Assembly: GCA_037044905.1 (NCBI GenBank)
Contig: JBAOKB010000037.1
Span: 744,001-808,000 of the forward strand
From: Hortaea werneckii
Taxonomy: Eukaryota; Ascomycota; Dothideomycetes; Mycosphaerellales; Teratosphaeriaceae
Direction of reading: 5' to 3'
Length of the DNA stretch: 64,000 bases
The position numbers and the translations under genes are program-made. Shown here in pieces: positions 9,977-20,871 of this stretch (the stretch's first letter is position 1; each line of letters opens with the position of its first letter). The notes under the pieces were generated by a model. The model saw only the letters and a program-made list of their open reading frames with translations, had not been told where the DNA came from and searched no databases.

Positions 9977-11191
9977 CACTTGACACGAATGTTGTCTGTC
10001 CAGTGTGACGAGACATGAGGATTGTTTGTTTATAATAAATATTGGGAACAGGATTGTTTCACGTCTTCTTTCAGCACTACTTTGATGGACTGTGTTCAAA
10101 CCTGAGAGATTAATGAGCTGTGCTTTCATCCAATTGTCCTAACAATGGGCCGTTCAATCTCAATGAGTGACTATAGTAATAAAAAGCTTTCCCTTACGAA
10201 GAAGGCAATCGAGGCTGATTTTACCGGGACAGAAGACTCGCGGCCCTTCTTGCAAATTGGAAGAGACTCAAACTTGCCTCAGGCAACAGGTACAAGTGAC
10301 CACTTCACCTCATGCAGGTGGTGCATGCATCCTGTTAGCAGGGTACATGGACGACGTCGCGTCTCGTCTCCCGATCAGACTCTGACTCTACTTCCATTGT
10401 CACTGCTGTCGAGACAGCTATTCGGCAAAGATGATCCATTTGCAGTGAGCTTCTTGGGCATCAGCTCGTCTTGGCCACCTGTGGCACCCAAGTACCTCTA
10501 CGATACTTAGCGATACATCGAAAAGAGCCTTGTGATACCCGGACGGAATTATTACCCAACCGGAAGAATGCCTGAGCGCCATTACAGCTTTTCCGCTCCT
10601 CCGCCATCAGCACGACTGCGGCAAGAAGCCGGCAGCATGCGCAACACAAAAGACGTTTCTGGCCTGTCGGGTGTCAATATCGAAGAGAAAATCATATAAG
10701 ACATTTTGTAATAGCCGATAGATTCAAAAATGTCTCTCCAAGTCACAGCACAAGGCGAAAAATACGTGGGAGCAGTCCAAACACTTCTCAGACAAACCAC
10801 ATCATCGACAGATGCCACGCGCGAATGCGAGAGAACACTTTAATGGTATTGCTTATGCCCTCCATCTCTTCAACCCCGCATTCTTACGATGGACTAGCCA
10901 ATGCTTCCTTATGCTTGAGATGCCTAACCTCATTGAGCGAACGCCACATCCCACTGCTTACATGCCTTGGCTTCACTTCGTTACACAGACAGCGAGGCTG
11001 AGAGTCGTGTGATGTTACCGAGCGCTTTCCATGCATACTATGTACTGGCGGGGTCGTAACATAAGCTGACGGTCCGCCGACGACATGGTTGCACTGAAAT
11101 GTTAGTCTTTCACTCCGCCTGTTGCGCTTGGTCCCAAGTCTGAGAAGAAGAGGAAGAAGCATTAAAGCAGTCTCGCAGAGCTTCCAATACG
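9977..11191. other. Intergenic, 1.2 kb
   Basis: This is the 3' flank of the SIMPL-like gene and the promoter of the sugar-transporter locus. No further gene, repeat or RNA was recognised. Confidence 0.5.
10034..10039 (+). terminator. Polyadenylation-type signal AATAAA
   Basis: A perfect AATAAA lies 58 bases after the stop codon of the SIMPL-like gene, inside an AT-rich stretch, a suitable position for 3' end formation. Confidence 0.45.
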
Positions 11192-14087
11192 ATGAATGGA
11201 AACGGGTGAGTTTTTAATGTCACCAACGTGAGGCTTGCTAAGATTGACTGACTTCGATAGTGACTCCGAGATCACTGAAGTACCCAAGGAGGTAAACCTG
11301 GACCATGGCAGCCAGAACCTGGGCGTCCAGAACCTGGGCGTCCAGGACGGCAGCGCAGACGCGATTCGCAAGCAGAGCGTTGCTGCCATGACCCAGAACG
11401 TAACGGGAGAGATCAGAAATCCGCTCCTTGACATCCCGAAAGATCAGTTGATGGCCGATGTCGAATCGTTTGCAGAGCGACACGGCATGTCAGAGCATCT
11501 ACCGCTTTTGCGCAAAGGTGCTCTGGTAGCCCAGAGCCCGGCGGATTTTGAGAATATTTCAGAGCTGGACGATGCTGATCGAGACGCTCTGCGCACCGAA
11601 ATCACACATCGATGGAAGCACCCTTGGGCACTTTACATGACTATCGTGCTGAATAGTATAGCTGCGGCTATCCAGGGGTAAAGTCAATCTAGTCCGACCT
11701 GTCCGGGAAGTTGACACTAACACCGCCTCCAGATGGGACCAGACTGGATCCAATGGCGCAAACTTGTAAGCATCCTCAAGGCGACCGATCCAGTGCAGGG
11801 AAGATTGTGACCTGACTTCAACTGCTAGGTCTTTCCCGATCGAGTTCGGCATCGCGGATACTCCCCCATACTGCGACCCTAGCAATCCGAATGCGCAGCT
11901 TTGTCAAGATCGTGTTGTTTCTGATCCCTTTGATCAGGACAATAGGAGAAAGGAGAGAAAGTTTGTTAGGCAAGCAGCCCTTGTTTCATTAGCAAACAGT
12001 TAAGTCTTTGATTGAATCTAGTTAAAAGAAGGCCTTTAGTCTTCCCTTAGGTAGATTCTCAAGCAACTCATATCCACCTGATCAAGGGCCTACTTTTCAA
12101 CAGATCGTTCATGGCTGGTATCAAGTGCCCGGCTTCATCGCATGCATGGTATTATGTTGACTCGTGGAGTAGGTTGGCTTTGTCAACAGTTGCCCGTACC
12201 TTGCTATTGCCGTCTTGTGAGTCGATCTAGACAACCCCAATCCCTCTCCAAGTCAACTCCTTGTGCTGAGATGTCTTCAGCGCTGGCTGGATATCAGACC
12301 CAGTCAATCATTATCTCGGACGACGTGGCACCATTTTCGTGGGTGCCATCTTTTCGTTGCTTGCTCCTATCGGGTCTGCTTGCACCCAACATTGGGGAGA
12401 GCTTGTTGCTTGCCGCATTTTGTTGGGCATTGGAATGGGCCTGAAAGAGTAGGGTCCCTGAGAACACTGGATTATTGAGCGAATCAGCCGCTTCTGACAC
12501 AATTGTACAGGGTGACGGTTCCAGTTTTCAGTGCGGAGAATGCGCCGACAATGGTGCGTGGCGGCCTTGTTATGTCGTGGCAGCTCTGGACGGCGTTTGG
12601 TATCTTCTTGGGCACCTCAGCCAACCTTGCGGTCTTCAGGACTGGTTCGATCGCGTGAGTCAAGTGAATGCTCATTGTTAGCGATTCAAGTTGAGGTGTA
12701 CTGACATTCATATCAGTTGGAGGCTCCAGCTCGGCAGCGCATTCATACCAGCCGTTCCACTGGTTCTGGGTATCTACTTCTGTCCCGAGTACGCTCTCCA
12801 TACCATTACTAAGCTGGTTGATACTGACGGTCCAAAGATCTCCAAGATAGTATCTCAAGAAAGGCAAAGTGTTGAGCGCCTTCAAAAGCTTGTGCCGGCT
12901 GCGAAATACCCCATTGCAAGCTGCGAGAGACGTCTATTACATCCAAGCGCAGCTGGATCAAGAAAAGGGAATGATTGAAGAGTCTGGCCTCGCCAAAACG
13001 GACAACTTCGTCAACAGATGCATTGAGCTCTTCACGATACCTCGCGTGAGACGAGCTACGCAGGCTTCGGGCATTGTCATGATCGCTCAGCAGATGTGCG
13101 GTAAGCAAGATGGACAATGTTAACCGTCTGCAAGCCGGAAGTATGCTCTAACACATGGATGCTTTAGGCATTAACATCATTGCCTTTTACAGCGCGACTA
13201 TTTTTTCGGCTGCCGGTTTCAGCACACGAGACTCCTTGCTCGTATCGTGGGGCTTCGGGTTAACCAATTTCGTCTTCGCGTGGCCTGCTGTATATACTGT
13301 ATGCCGATATGGACGAGGGAAAGTAAGATGACCAGATCCGCTAATACAACCACAGATTGACACCTTTGGCAGAAGAGGGCTTCTGATCTTCACCTTTCCA
13401 AATATGGCATGGTCTCTGCTAACCGCCGGCCTCTGCTTCTTGATCGACGACTCAAGTACAGCTCACATCGCATTGGTAGCGCTTTTTGTCTTTATCTTTG
13501 TAAGGATCGTCTTGCGACTACGCTGCCAAGCCGGTAACGCTGACACTGCACAGGCTGCATTCTATTCGCCTGGAGAAGGGCCAGTACCGTTCACATACTC
13601 TGCTGAAGTCTTCCCGCTCAGCCACAGAGAAGTTGGCATGTCATGGGCAGTCGCAACGAACAACTTCTGGGCAGCCATCCTGTCTATGTCGTTGCCTCGT
13701 ATGCTTGCCGCGTTCACGCCTACCGGCACGTTGTACGTTTTTCAACTAACATTGATGACTGCCTGCCTGCTGACGAACATCAGCGGCTTCTACGCAGGCC
13801 TCAACGTGCTTGCCTTTTTCATGATCTTGTTCTTCTTGCCCGAAACGAAACAACGGACTTTGGAAGAGCTTGACTATGTCTTCGGAGTCTCCACGCGGAA
13901 ACATGCTGCGTTTGAGCTGAACGAACAGATCCCTTGGTGGTTTGGCAAGTGGATTCTCCGACGCAAAGGCCTGCCAGAGCCGCAACTGTATCACTTCCAG
14001 GACGCCGGTATCAACACCGCCTTCAAGCCCTCCTTTGAGAAGGCGCATTTGGCGCAAGACGACGTTTCAGACATCGAACAAGCTTAA
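11192..14087 (+). pseudogene. MFS sugar transporter, probably inactivated
   Basis: Exons read from sequence: 11192-11205, 11261-11677, 11733-11765, 11829-about 11930, one ending 12216, 12281-12448, 12511-12654, 12717-12788, 12838-13100, 13168-13298, 13356-13499, 13554-13732, 13784-14087. Most introns have good GT/AG ends and preserve frame. The product matches the fungal hexose/maltose-type transporter family: GWDQTGSNGANLSFPIEFG, GFVNSCPYLAIAV, SDPVNHYLGRRGTIFVGAIF, LLGIGMGLKEVTVPVFSAEN, GINIIAFYSATIFS, YSPGEGPVPFTYSAEVFPLS and PETKQRTLEELDYVF. Two defects: codon 12848-12850 is TAG where the family has Trp in the conserved SPRW motif after loop 6, and the stretch from about 11930 to 12170, which should encode the start of helix 1-2, cannot be read. 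An exact 15-bp duplication encodes NLGVQNLGVQ near the N-terminus. Confidence 0.75.
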
Positions 14088-15080
14088 AGCGGTAGGAGCG
14101 ATGGTGTGGATTCAAGCGGCAACGTTTGTGGTATTGAAAGAGGCGCAAAGAAGAGTGCCGTTGCTGAGTCATGCCTTGAGAGCACAGTGCGCGCAAATCT
14201 GTATTTTGAATGAATTGAGACTGACGATCGATACGGCGGGATCAGGGGCGTCGCAATATTGTTCAATTAATAATGGGACGAAAGTCTGTATCATCTGTTC
14301 ACTTCGAGACTTTGCATCTTGCAATCAAGCGTTATCCCCTGAGCGCGCAAGTATAAGACAACGTTACCGTTAAGGTTATGAGTGAGCTACATGGCTGTGT
14401 ATGTATGCCAACGGATAGCCCATGTGTAGGAGGTTGTCATCTGAGTTGATTGGTGAGTGATCTGACCAGCTAGGAGTTAGCGTAAGACGTGGAATCGGAG
14501 TTTTACCTAAAGAGTTCGCGCTACAGAAGCCAAACGCGGAGAGGAGAGCCGAATTCAGCAGCTTGCATTGCAAACTCTCCACGAGATGGCTAATGTATCG
14601 CATTTGGATATGTGAAAAACAAGACAATCGAGGGTGCTACGGGGAACGCACATCAGCGCCTTTTCAATTTCTTTTCAAGACTGATCTGAATGAAAACGAT
14701 CGTTCGCATGGAGCGCGTGGTCTCCGTTACCTATATGTCAATCTAAGCACGGCTGATTCAGAAAGTAAAACAACTTTAATTGAAGTCTGCCGACCCTTTT
14801 AGATTATTATTGGATATGCCGCCATCTCTTCTTGCCCAAACAACTCGTCTCGGACAACGAAAAATATACATAGCCGAAACACACGTTTGAAGCCATTTCG
14901 ACTGCGAACAGAGCACGCAGAAGTGACTGGTGCTCGAGCCATTATTGCTGCTATTAATCGCCGGCAGCATTTACCATTAAGGATACCCCTGCACAGACGC
15001 ATCCACTCAACCCCGACAGCCCCGAGTCCCGAAGGCGCGCATCCAACAGGCCCCATACGGAAGGCCGCCTCCCAGAGCGG
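14088..15080. other. Intergenic, 1.0 kb
   Basis: Between two plus-strand genes; it should hold the promoter and 5' UTR of the 1491-residue protein gene. I see no other feature. Confidence 0.5.
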
Positions 15081-18000
15081 ATGGCCTTTCGACATTCACA
15101 GCCCTATGCTTCGTACGACACTTCCTGGCGTACACCAGTCTCACCCCTCGTCACCAGCGCCCATTTCCCTCGGACGTCGCAGGTCTCTCAGTTGCACGAT
15201 GCGGACGAGCTGAGGGAACCTTTCGTGTCGCCCATCATGTCGCGGAGCCCGAGTGTCACGAGCGATCGCTTTTCCACCGTCTCGGGCCTGACGTCGACGA
15301 CTTTGTTCCAGGGCAGTGGGAACTTGCAGAATATCAACCCGCAGCCCGCTTACGTCGCACCGTTTGGCGCGTCGCAGGTGGTGAGCGAGCACCATGCAAC
15401 CGGCCGTCGAGCATCAAGTAGCGAAGATGAAGGTGCGAGGGTGGACAAGGACGATGTGAAGTTCTCCGCTCCTGCCCTATCGCTCGTCAATGCCTTTCTC
15501 GACTATCTGCTTCTCAGCTTCCTCTCGAACGCACGATCAACCAGCTTGTATGCGCTCAAACCCGCAGTCACTGAAGTGCTTAGATCAAGGTTGGCGCGGG
15601 ATGCAATCGTCAGCGCCGAAGAGGAGTTGCAGGAACTGTTGGGGGGAGGCGAGGACGAAGAGGAGGAGAATACCAAACAAAATGCTGCAGAGCACAATCG
15701 CAGATGGGATTTGGAGCTCGTGTGGAAGCGCACCCGGTTAAGGGTTATGGTGTACATGCGCCTAGGCGAGATGGAAGATGACGATGAAGAACGATACATC
15801 AAAGAAGAGGAGCTCTTCCATGGGTCGGAGCGTCGGTTTAGCCAAACGTCTGGTCTTGTATCCTGGGCCGCTGCCATCTTTCTCACTGGCGTGCTGGAAT
15901 ATGTTGCGGAGCAAACGCTGCAGGTTGCCGGCGCTGCAGCACACACCCGTACCAAAAGACAAAGCCGTAGCGCATCCCGCGTTGCATCGCCTGACCCATC
16001 GATGACTGTGGGCTCTGCGAAAGGTAAGCTACAGCCAGTGACTGTCGAGGAGCACGATGTGGAGAAAGTGGCCTTAAATTCGACGATCGGGCGACTTTGG
16101 CGGACATGGAGGAAGGCTCTCCGCGCTAACGCTGCTGCCGCCAACCCATCGTCGCCAACTCGCCGGCTCACAAGGTCTGGGAATGAAGTCTTTTACTCTC
16201 CCATGAGTACTCGGAGGGGCAGTCCGGGGATGGCGAAGGACGGTTCGCCTACCCGTGGTGCCGCGCCATCGCGCGTGCAATTAGACGAGGTACCAGAGTT
16301 GCAATATCCCGAGCATGTCCTGGCATCCAACATCCCATTACCCATGGGTAACTCGCAACGTGATGTGGATGAGATTGAGGTTCCTGGACTTGCGCGCGAT
16401 CCTGACGCGCAAGATCAAGAGGACATCCCGAATTCGGCCGCTCGCCGCAACAGCCTGACAGGTCCAGTCTCTTACAGGACTACTGATGGACTCCCTACGC
16501 CCGACAGCTCTAGCGTAGCGGACAACAGAGAACTTGCCGAAAAGCCACCTCTTACTCGAAAGCGGTCTGTCTCGGTGCCCACTCCTGCTCGCACGCCCTT
16601 ACCTATCGAAGACATGCCTGGTGCATTCCCACAAGATATCGCGGAGGAGCCGGAACAGGCGGATGAGAGGGAAGAGCAAAAGTCCCACGCTGACGAAATG
16701 GCTCCACACAAACGAGCCTCAATAGACGCAACGACGCTGTTAAATAGGAAGGAGAGTTCGAGTGGATCAGAGGCTGTCCCAGATTCGCATGGCACAGAGC
16801 TGCTTGGTGGTGCTGTTGCGGCCGCCTCGGTGGCAGCAGAGGCCGGTGGACCGGCGGTGAGATCGTCCAAGGAGCATGACAGGAACCATCCTGACATCTC
16901 TACTCTGAACCAGAGCAACGGCAAGAATGTTGAGGAACTGGATAAGCGAAAGAGTTTGATGGACGTGAAGGATCTCATCGCATCGGACTCTGAATCTCCG
17001 CCGGGTGCAGGCCTTGTGCTCGCGCGTGAGCCCTCCTCTGATGGATCCCGGAAATCGAGCGAGTCAAAGAAGTCATACACACTGCGCAAGGAGTCAGTAC
17101 CTCGCCAATCCCCTGCGACGCGGCAGCATATGCCTGAAAACCAATCTCAGCTTTCCGATGTTGTTGGTAATGGCATTGGAGTTGCGGCGACGTCGGATGT
17201 GGTTGCTGGAGGCGGAGCTAAACGGGACGCAAGGGGCCCAGCCAAGCGACCTTCGCAGCTTTCGCTCGGTACCAATTCAGCCCATAGAAAGGGCCTCGAT
17301 AGCTCCATGGTGCCCGACTCACCTTCACAAAACAGTCCGCGCAACTTCCTTGAGAGTCGGGCATTGGCACCGAGTAGCGACCTTCCATCATCCGGTGGCA
17401 AAATTGGGCAACCATCACCTAATGAGCAGACGCGCGCGGCGCCCCCAGAGAAAATTCAGAAGCGGAGAAGCATACCAGGCGCTGCTTTCACAAGTGCGAC
17501 TGCATCGCCGTTGGCTGAACGAAATCCACATCGGCAGTCATGGAGTTCTCAGCTTCAGCAGCAGCAAGATGCTGGGACTGCGCGGCCAGTGTCCATTTCG
17601 GCTTTTCCTGGGGTACCGACTGGTCGTCACAGCTCCATTGCGCAATCACCAGACGCGTCTATACAAGAGCATCCAGTAGTTCAACGCATGGCGAGCTTGA
17701 AGCGCAATGACCGGAAGTCAAGCTCGGCCGATCTGGATTCCGACAGTGGCTTGACAAGCGCCTCGATTCGCGGACCCCAAGACTTTGACATGTTTGTTCA
17801 GGGTGGAGAAACAGTAAAGTATACATTGACGCCGGAGAAGGTGCGTGAAAGCTCGGTATGTCAAGATACTATGCAGACATTTAGAGTCTGAAGTTGATCG
17901 ATCCGCTAACAATACAGGTGCAGAACGGCCGTGCTCCGCCCTCAAAACGAGCAAGTGGGGTTGACTTAACGAGCGCGCCTGCCGGCTCGAGGAACTCTGC

Positions 18001-19618
18001 CATTATGAACGACACGCGAGCTAGCCGTAGCCAAACGACGGTTCAGACGACGTCTGATGAGATTGATGCGGAGCTTGAGCGTCAGGCTCGCCTTGAAAAG
18101 CGTCGATCTGTCAGCAAGCCGCCACTTCGTAATACTAGTACACATCGACGCAGTGGCCTCATGGCTCGCGAGCCACAGGTTGTGACCGAAAGTACGAGAG
18201 ACTTTGCCGACTTCATCCGTTCGACGGGGCCCCAAAGTGAGAGCCAGGAGGTGAGGCCAGTGATGAACCCGGCGAGCGTGTCTACCACCTCTCTTCATTC
18301 CATGAGGTCTGCGCACATCAATGGCTCTTCCACCTCCCTGTCGTCGAGCGCAGTAAGCACAGACAAGGGCGGACGAGAGCGAGCGAAAAGCGTGCCCAGA
18401 GCGAGAATGCAGAGCGAGAATATTCCACCTGTGCCGCCCATGCCCGCTAAGGCTGGCCGAACGAACATGCAAGCGAGGGCTGCGACTGGCGCAGGAGGCA
18501 GCAACGCTGACCTTATTGACTTCATACGCTCAGGGCCCGAGGAAGAAGGCCAGCGAAGGATTTCTAGAAGTGTGGCGCCATTCAGAAGCACAATGGACTC
18601 TGATCAGTTTAACGAGATGGGATTCCAGTCCGCTTCAAGGCCAGATTTAAAACTCGACACAGGTGTGAGCGATGCTCCGGGATCGGTTAGCTCTAGGAGC
18701 CACAAGGGCAGCACAGGGCGACCACCTTCTAGTGGCATGAATACTCGCGCGGGCGCCATGCTAGCGGCCAACGCGGACGGCACAAAGAGCTCACCTTATG
18801 ATGGACAATCGCAAAGTCGAACAGGAAGGTCCAACGGCGCGGCGCCGGCTTTGCCAACGGATGAAGGTGGTGCGATGCCCGCAAGGAAACAGCACAGAAA
18901 CAAAGATCCATATGCCATTGACTATAGTGATGAAGACGAGGATCTGCTGACAGCGCTCCCCCAAAACAATCGACAAGAAGAAAGCTTGGCCGATTTCCTT
19001 CGAAACAACGAGCCGCCTGAGGATAATGCTCCACGACCACTCGTGAATGGGGGAAGTGCTCGTCTTCGCCAACCCATGGGCAGATCTAACGCAAGCAGCA
19101 TGTCTAGTCTTAGGTCTGCCAGCGCCAACGACGCTGCAAGAACGAAAAGCATGCAGAATCCTGGAGGTCCGAGACCCGGTTACACTCCATCCATGCGATC
19201 AACGGCTTCAGGAAGCCCTGCTCGTAGGCCAAGTCGGCCTAGCAGCCAACAAGGTGGAGCAAGCGCTCTGCCGCCGATGCCAGGCTCCAAACCCCGAATG
19301 GAAGCCAAAAGTCCAGGGGCTACCGGAAAGCCGCCAAACACCGTTGGCCCAGATGGACAGCAGCGACTGGGTGCCTTCCACAAGCAGTCCAACACGAAGG
19401 AGCTTGCCGATTTCTTGAAGAATTCTGGGCCTGAAGAGGACGAGAAGAGCGCGCCTGCGCCTTCGATCGGGAGACAGTCGAAGTTGAATCCGCGGGATGC
19501 GGAGAAGGCGCGGAAAAAGGCTGAGAAGGATTCGTTGAAGTCGCAGGTTGGAAAGAAGCCGAGCTTCTTTGGCCGGTTGACGGGTGGGAAGCGGAAGACT
19601 TGGCTGAATATGCCGTAG
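15081..19618 (+). CDS. Large low-complexity protein with DFxxFhR..GPEE-like repeats
   Basis: Two exons, 15081-17855 and 17918-19618, with a 62-bp intron (GTATGT...ATACAG) between codons; product 1491 residues. An ordered helical region lies at about 133-350: VNAFLDYLLLSFLSNARSTS, then RRWDLELVWKRTRLRVMVYM, then VEKVALNSTIGRLWRTWRKA, interrupted by an acidic Glu-rich loop. The rest is Ser/Pro/Arg/Asp-rich and likely disordered, ending in a basic Gly-Lys tail (GRLTGGKRKTWLNMP). The second exon carries four copies of a short motif (DFADFIRSTGP, DLIDFIRSGPEE, SLADFLRNNEPPED, ELADFLKNSGPEED). Similar proteins are conserved in Pezizomycotina and have been loosely labelled FLO11-domain, which I regard as a composition artefact. 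Molecular role unknown; a scaffold with repeated docking motifs is my inference. Confidence 0.8.
18197..19441 (+). repeat. Four copies of a short acidic docking-like motif
   Basis: Within the second exon, copies lie at about 18197-18243, 18501-18546, 18979-19023 and 19396-19441. The consensus is [ED]-[LF]-[AI]-D-F-[IL]-[RK]-x-x-[GE]-P-x-[ES] followed by acidic residues. Spacing between copies is irregular (about 300-480 bases) and the DNA between them is unrelated, so these are repeated linear motifs rather than a tandem duplication. Confidence 0.8.
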
Positions 19619-19998
19619 AATCGCTATTTATGGAGAAACCTTGACCTTGACCGATATTTTGGTGGGATCGACGCGCAGGCCGGTTCCATAGTGCCACCGT
19701 GGAATCGAGGATTTGACAGTATGTGGAGAGAAGGGACAGCAATACCCAATGGCAGCTCGGAAACAACATCTTGGATAGGTTCCAATCAATCTTGTACAAT
19801 CATGCTTGTAAAAATACCTTATGTATAGTTTCTAGTCCGACACAGCAAAAAGACAACAACCTTGTTTCCAGTGAGATCTTTCCGGAGCTTAGTGCTTCAA
19901 GGTCACTTTCCTGTAAACCATGACCACAAATGTATAGGTTTGAAGCAAGACACTTCGTCCTGACGAAGAACCCGCTACCAGGTCTGAATTTGATTAAG
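19619..19998. other. Convergent 3' intergenic region
   Basis: Between the stop of the 1491-residue protein (plus) and the stop of the short-chain dehydrogenase (minus). It contains only 3' UTRs as far as I can see. Confidence 0.5.
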
Positions 19999-20871
19999 CT
20001 AGTGAGACTTCTTCATCATCTCCATCATCTTCATCATAGTCCCCTGGCGCTCCTTCTCCCAGCCGTTGAAGCCCATAAAAGTCTTGACTGCCTGGACAGG
20101 GACTTGCTCGTTGTCGTCCGCAGACAGACCAGCCCACGCCTCCTCCGTAAACTCATCCAGCGGCATCCCAAGGCTGCGGCCCTTGCCTTGGAACTCGGGC
20201 TGATGCTTGTCGTCGTGCAGTTCAGTCTGCACGGCTGGCGGGTACACCTCGATGATCTTGACATTGGAGTCGATCTGCTTCATCTGCTGACGCATGGCAA
20301 GGATCATGTGGTGGAGAGCTGCTTTGGAGGCGCAGTAGTTAGGGCAGTAGATGATAGGGACCAGAGCCAGCCCTGAGGTCGTGAACACTAGACTTGTCGG
20401 CTTCGGCGCTTGCTTTTGTAAGTAAGGCAGGAAGGCCTTTGTCAGGTGCATGTAGGATGTCTGTTTCCCGGTCAGTGCGAATTACAGCAATTCGTCTCGT
20501 GGTACACCCACGTAGTTGGTGAGCATCTCCTGCTCCATAACGTCCAGATCAACATTCTCCGGCTTGCTCCAGTCCAGATGCCGTTGCACGCCCGAATTCA
20601 AGAAGACACAATCCAGGTCGGGATGCTTGGTGAAGATCTCCTTGGCGAAGTTTGGTATCTCCTTGAGCTTCGTGATGTCGAATGCGGCCGTGTCGACAGT
20701 CGCCTTGCCAGATCCATACTGCTTGGCGAACTCATCCAGCTTCTCTTGACGTCGACCCACGGCAATGACACTGACACCATTTTCTACCATCTTTGCTGCA
20801 AGGGCCCAGCCTATGCCGCTGGTGGCGCCCAGCATGAGCACTTTCTTGTATTCAAATGGCATCGTGGTCAA
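19999..20871 (-). CDS. Short-chain dehydrogenase/reductase
   Basis: Two exons, 20512-20871 and 19999-20460, with a 51-bp intron (GTGGGT...AACAG) between codons; 273 residues. It has the classical SDR layout: nucleotide-binding GATSGIG at about 16-22, a basic patch after the second strand (VGRRQEK) that suggests NADP(H), LNSGVQ, and the active-site Tyr162-x3-Lys166 in NYCASKAALHH with Ser149 in FTTSG. The C-terminal region (PPAVQTELHDD, then EFTEEAWAGL) resembles the DltE-like oxidoreductases. Substrate unknown. The protein likely acts in the cytosol, since there is no signal peptide. It ends with an unusual Met/Lys-rich tail (GTMMKMMEMMKKSH). Confidence 0.85.
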
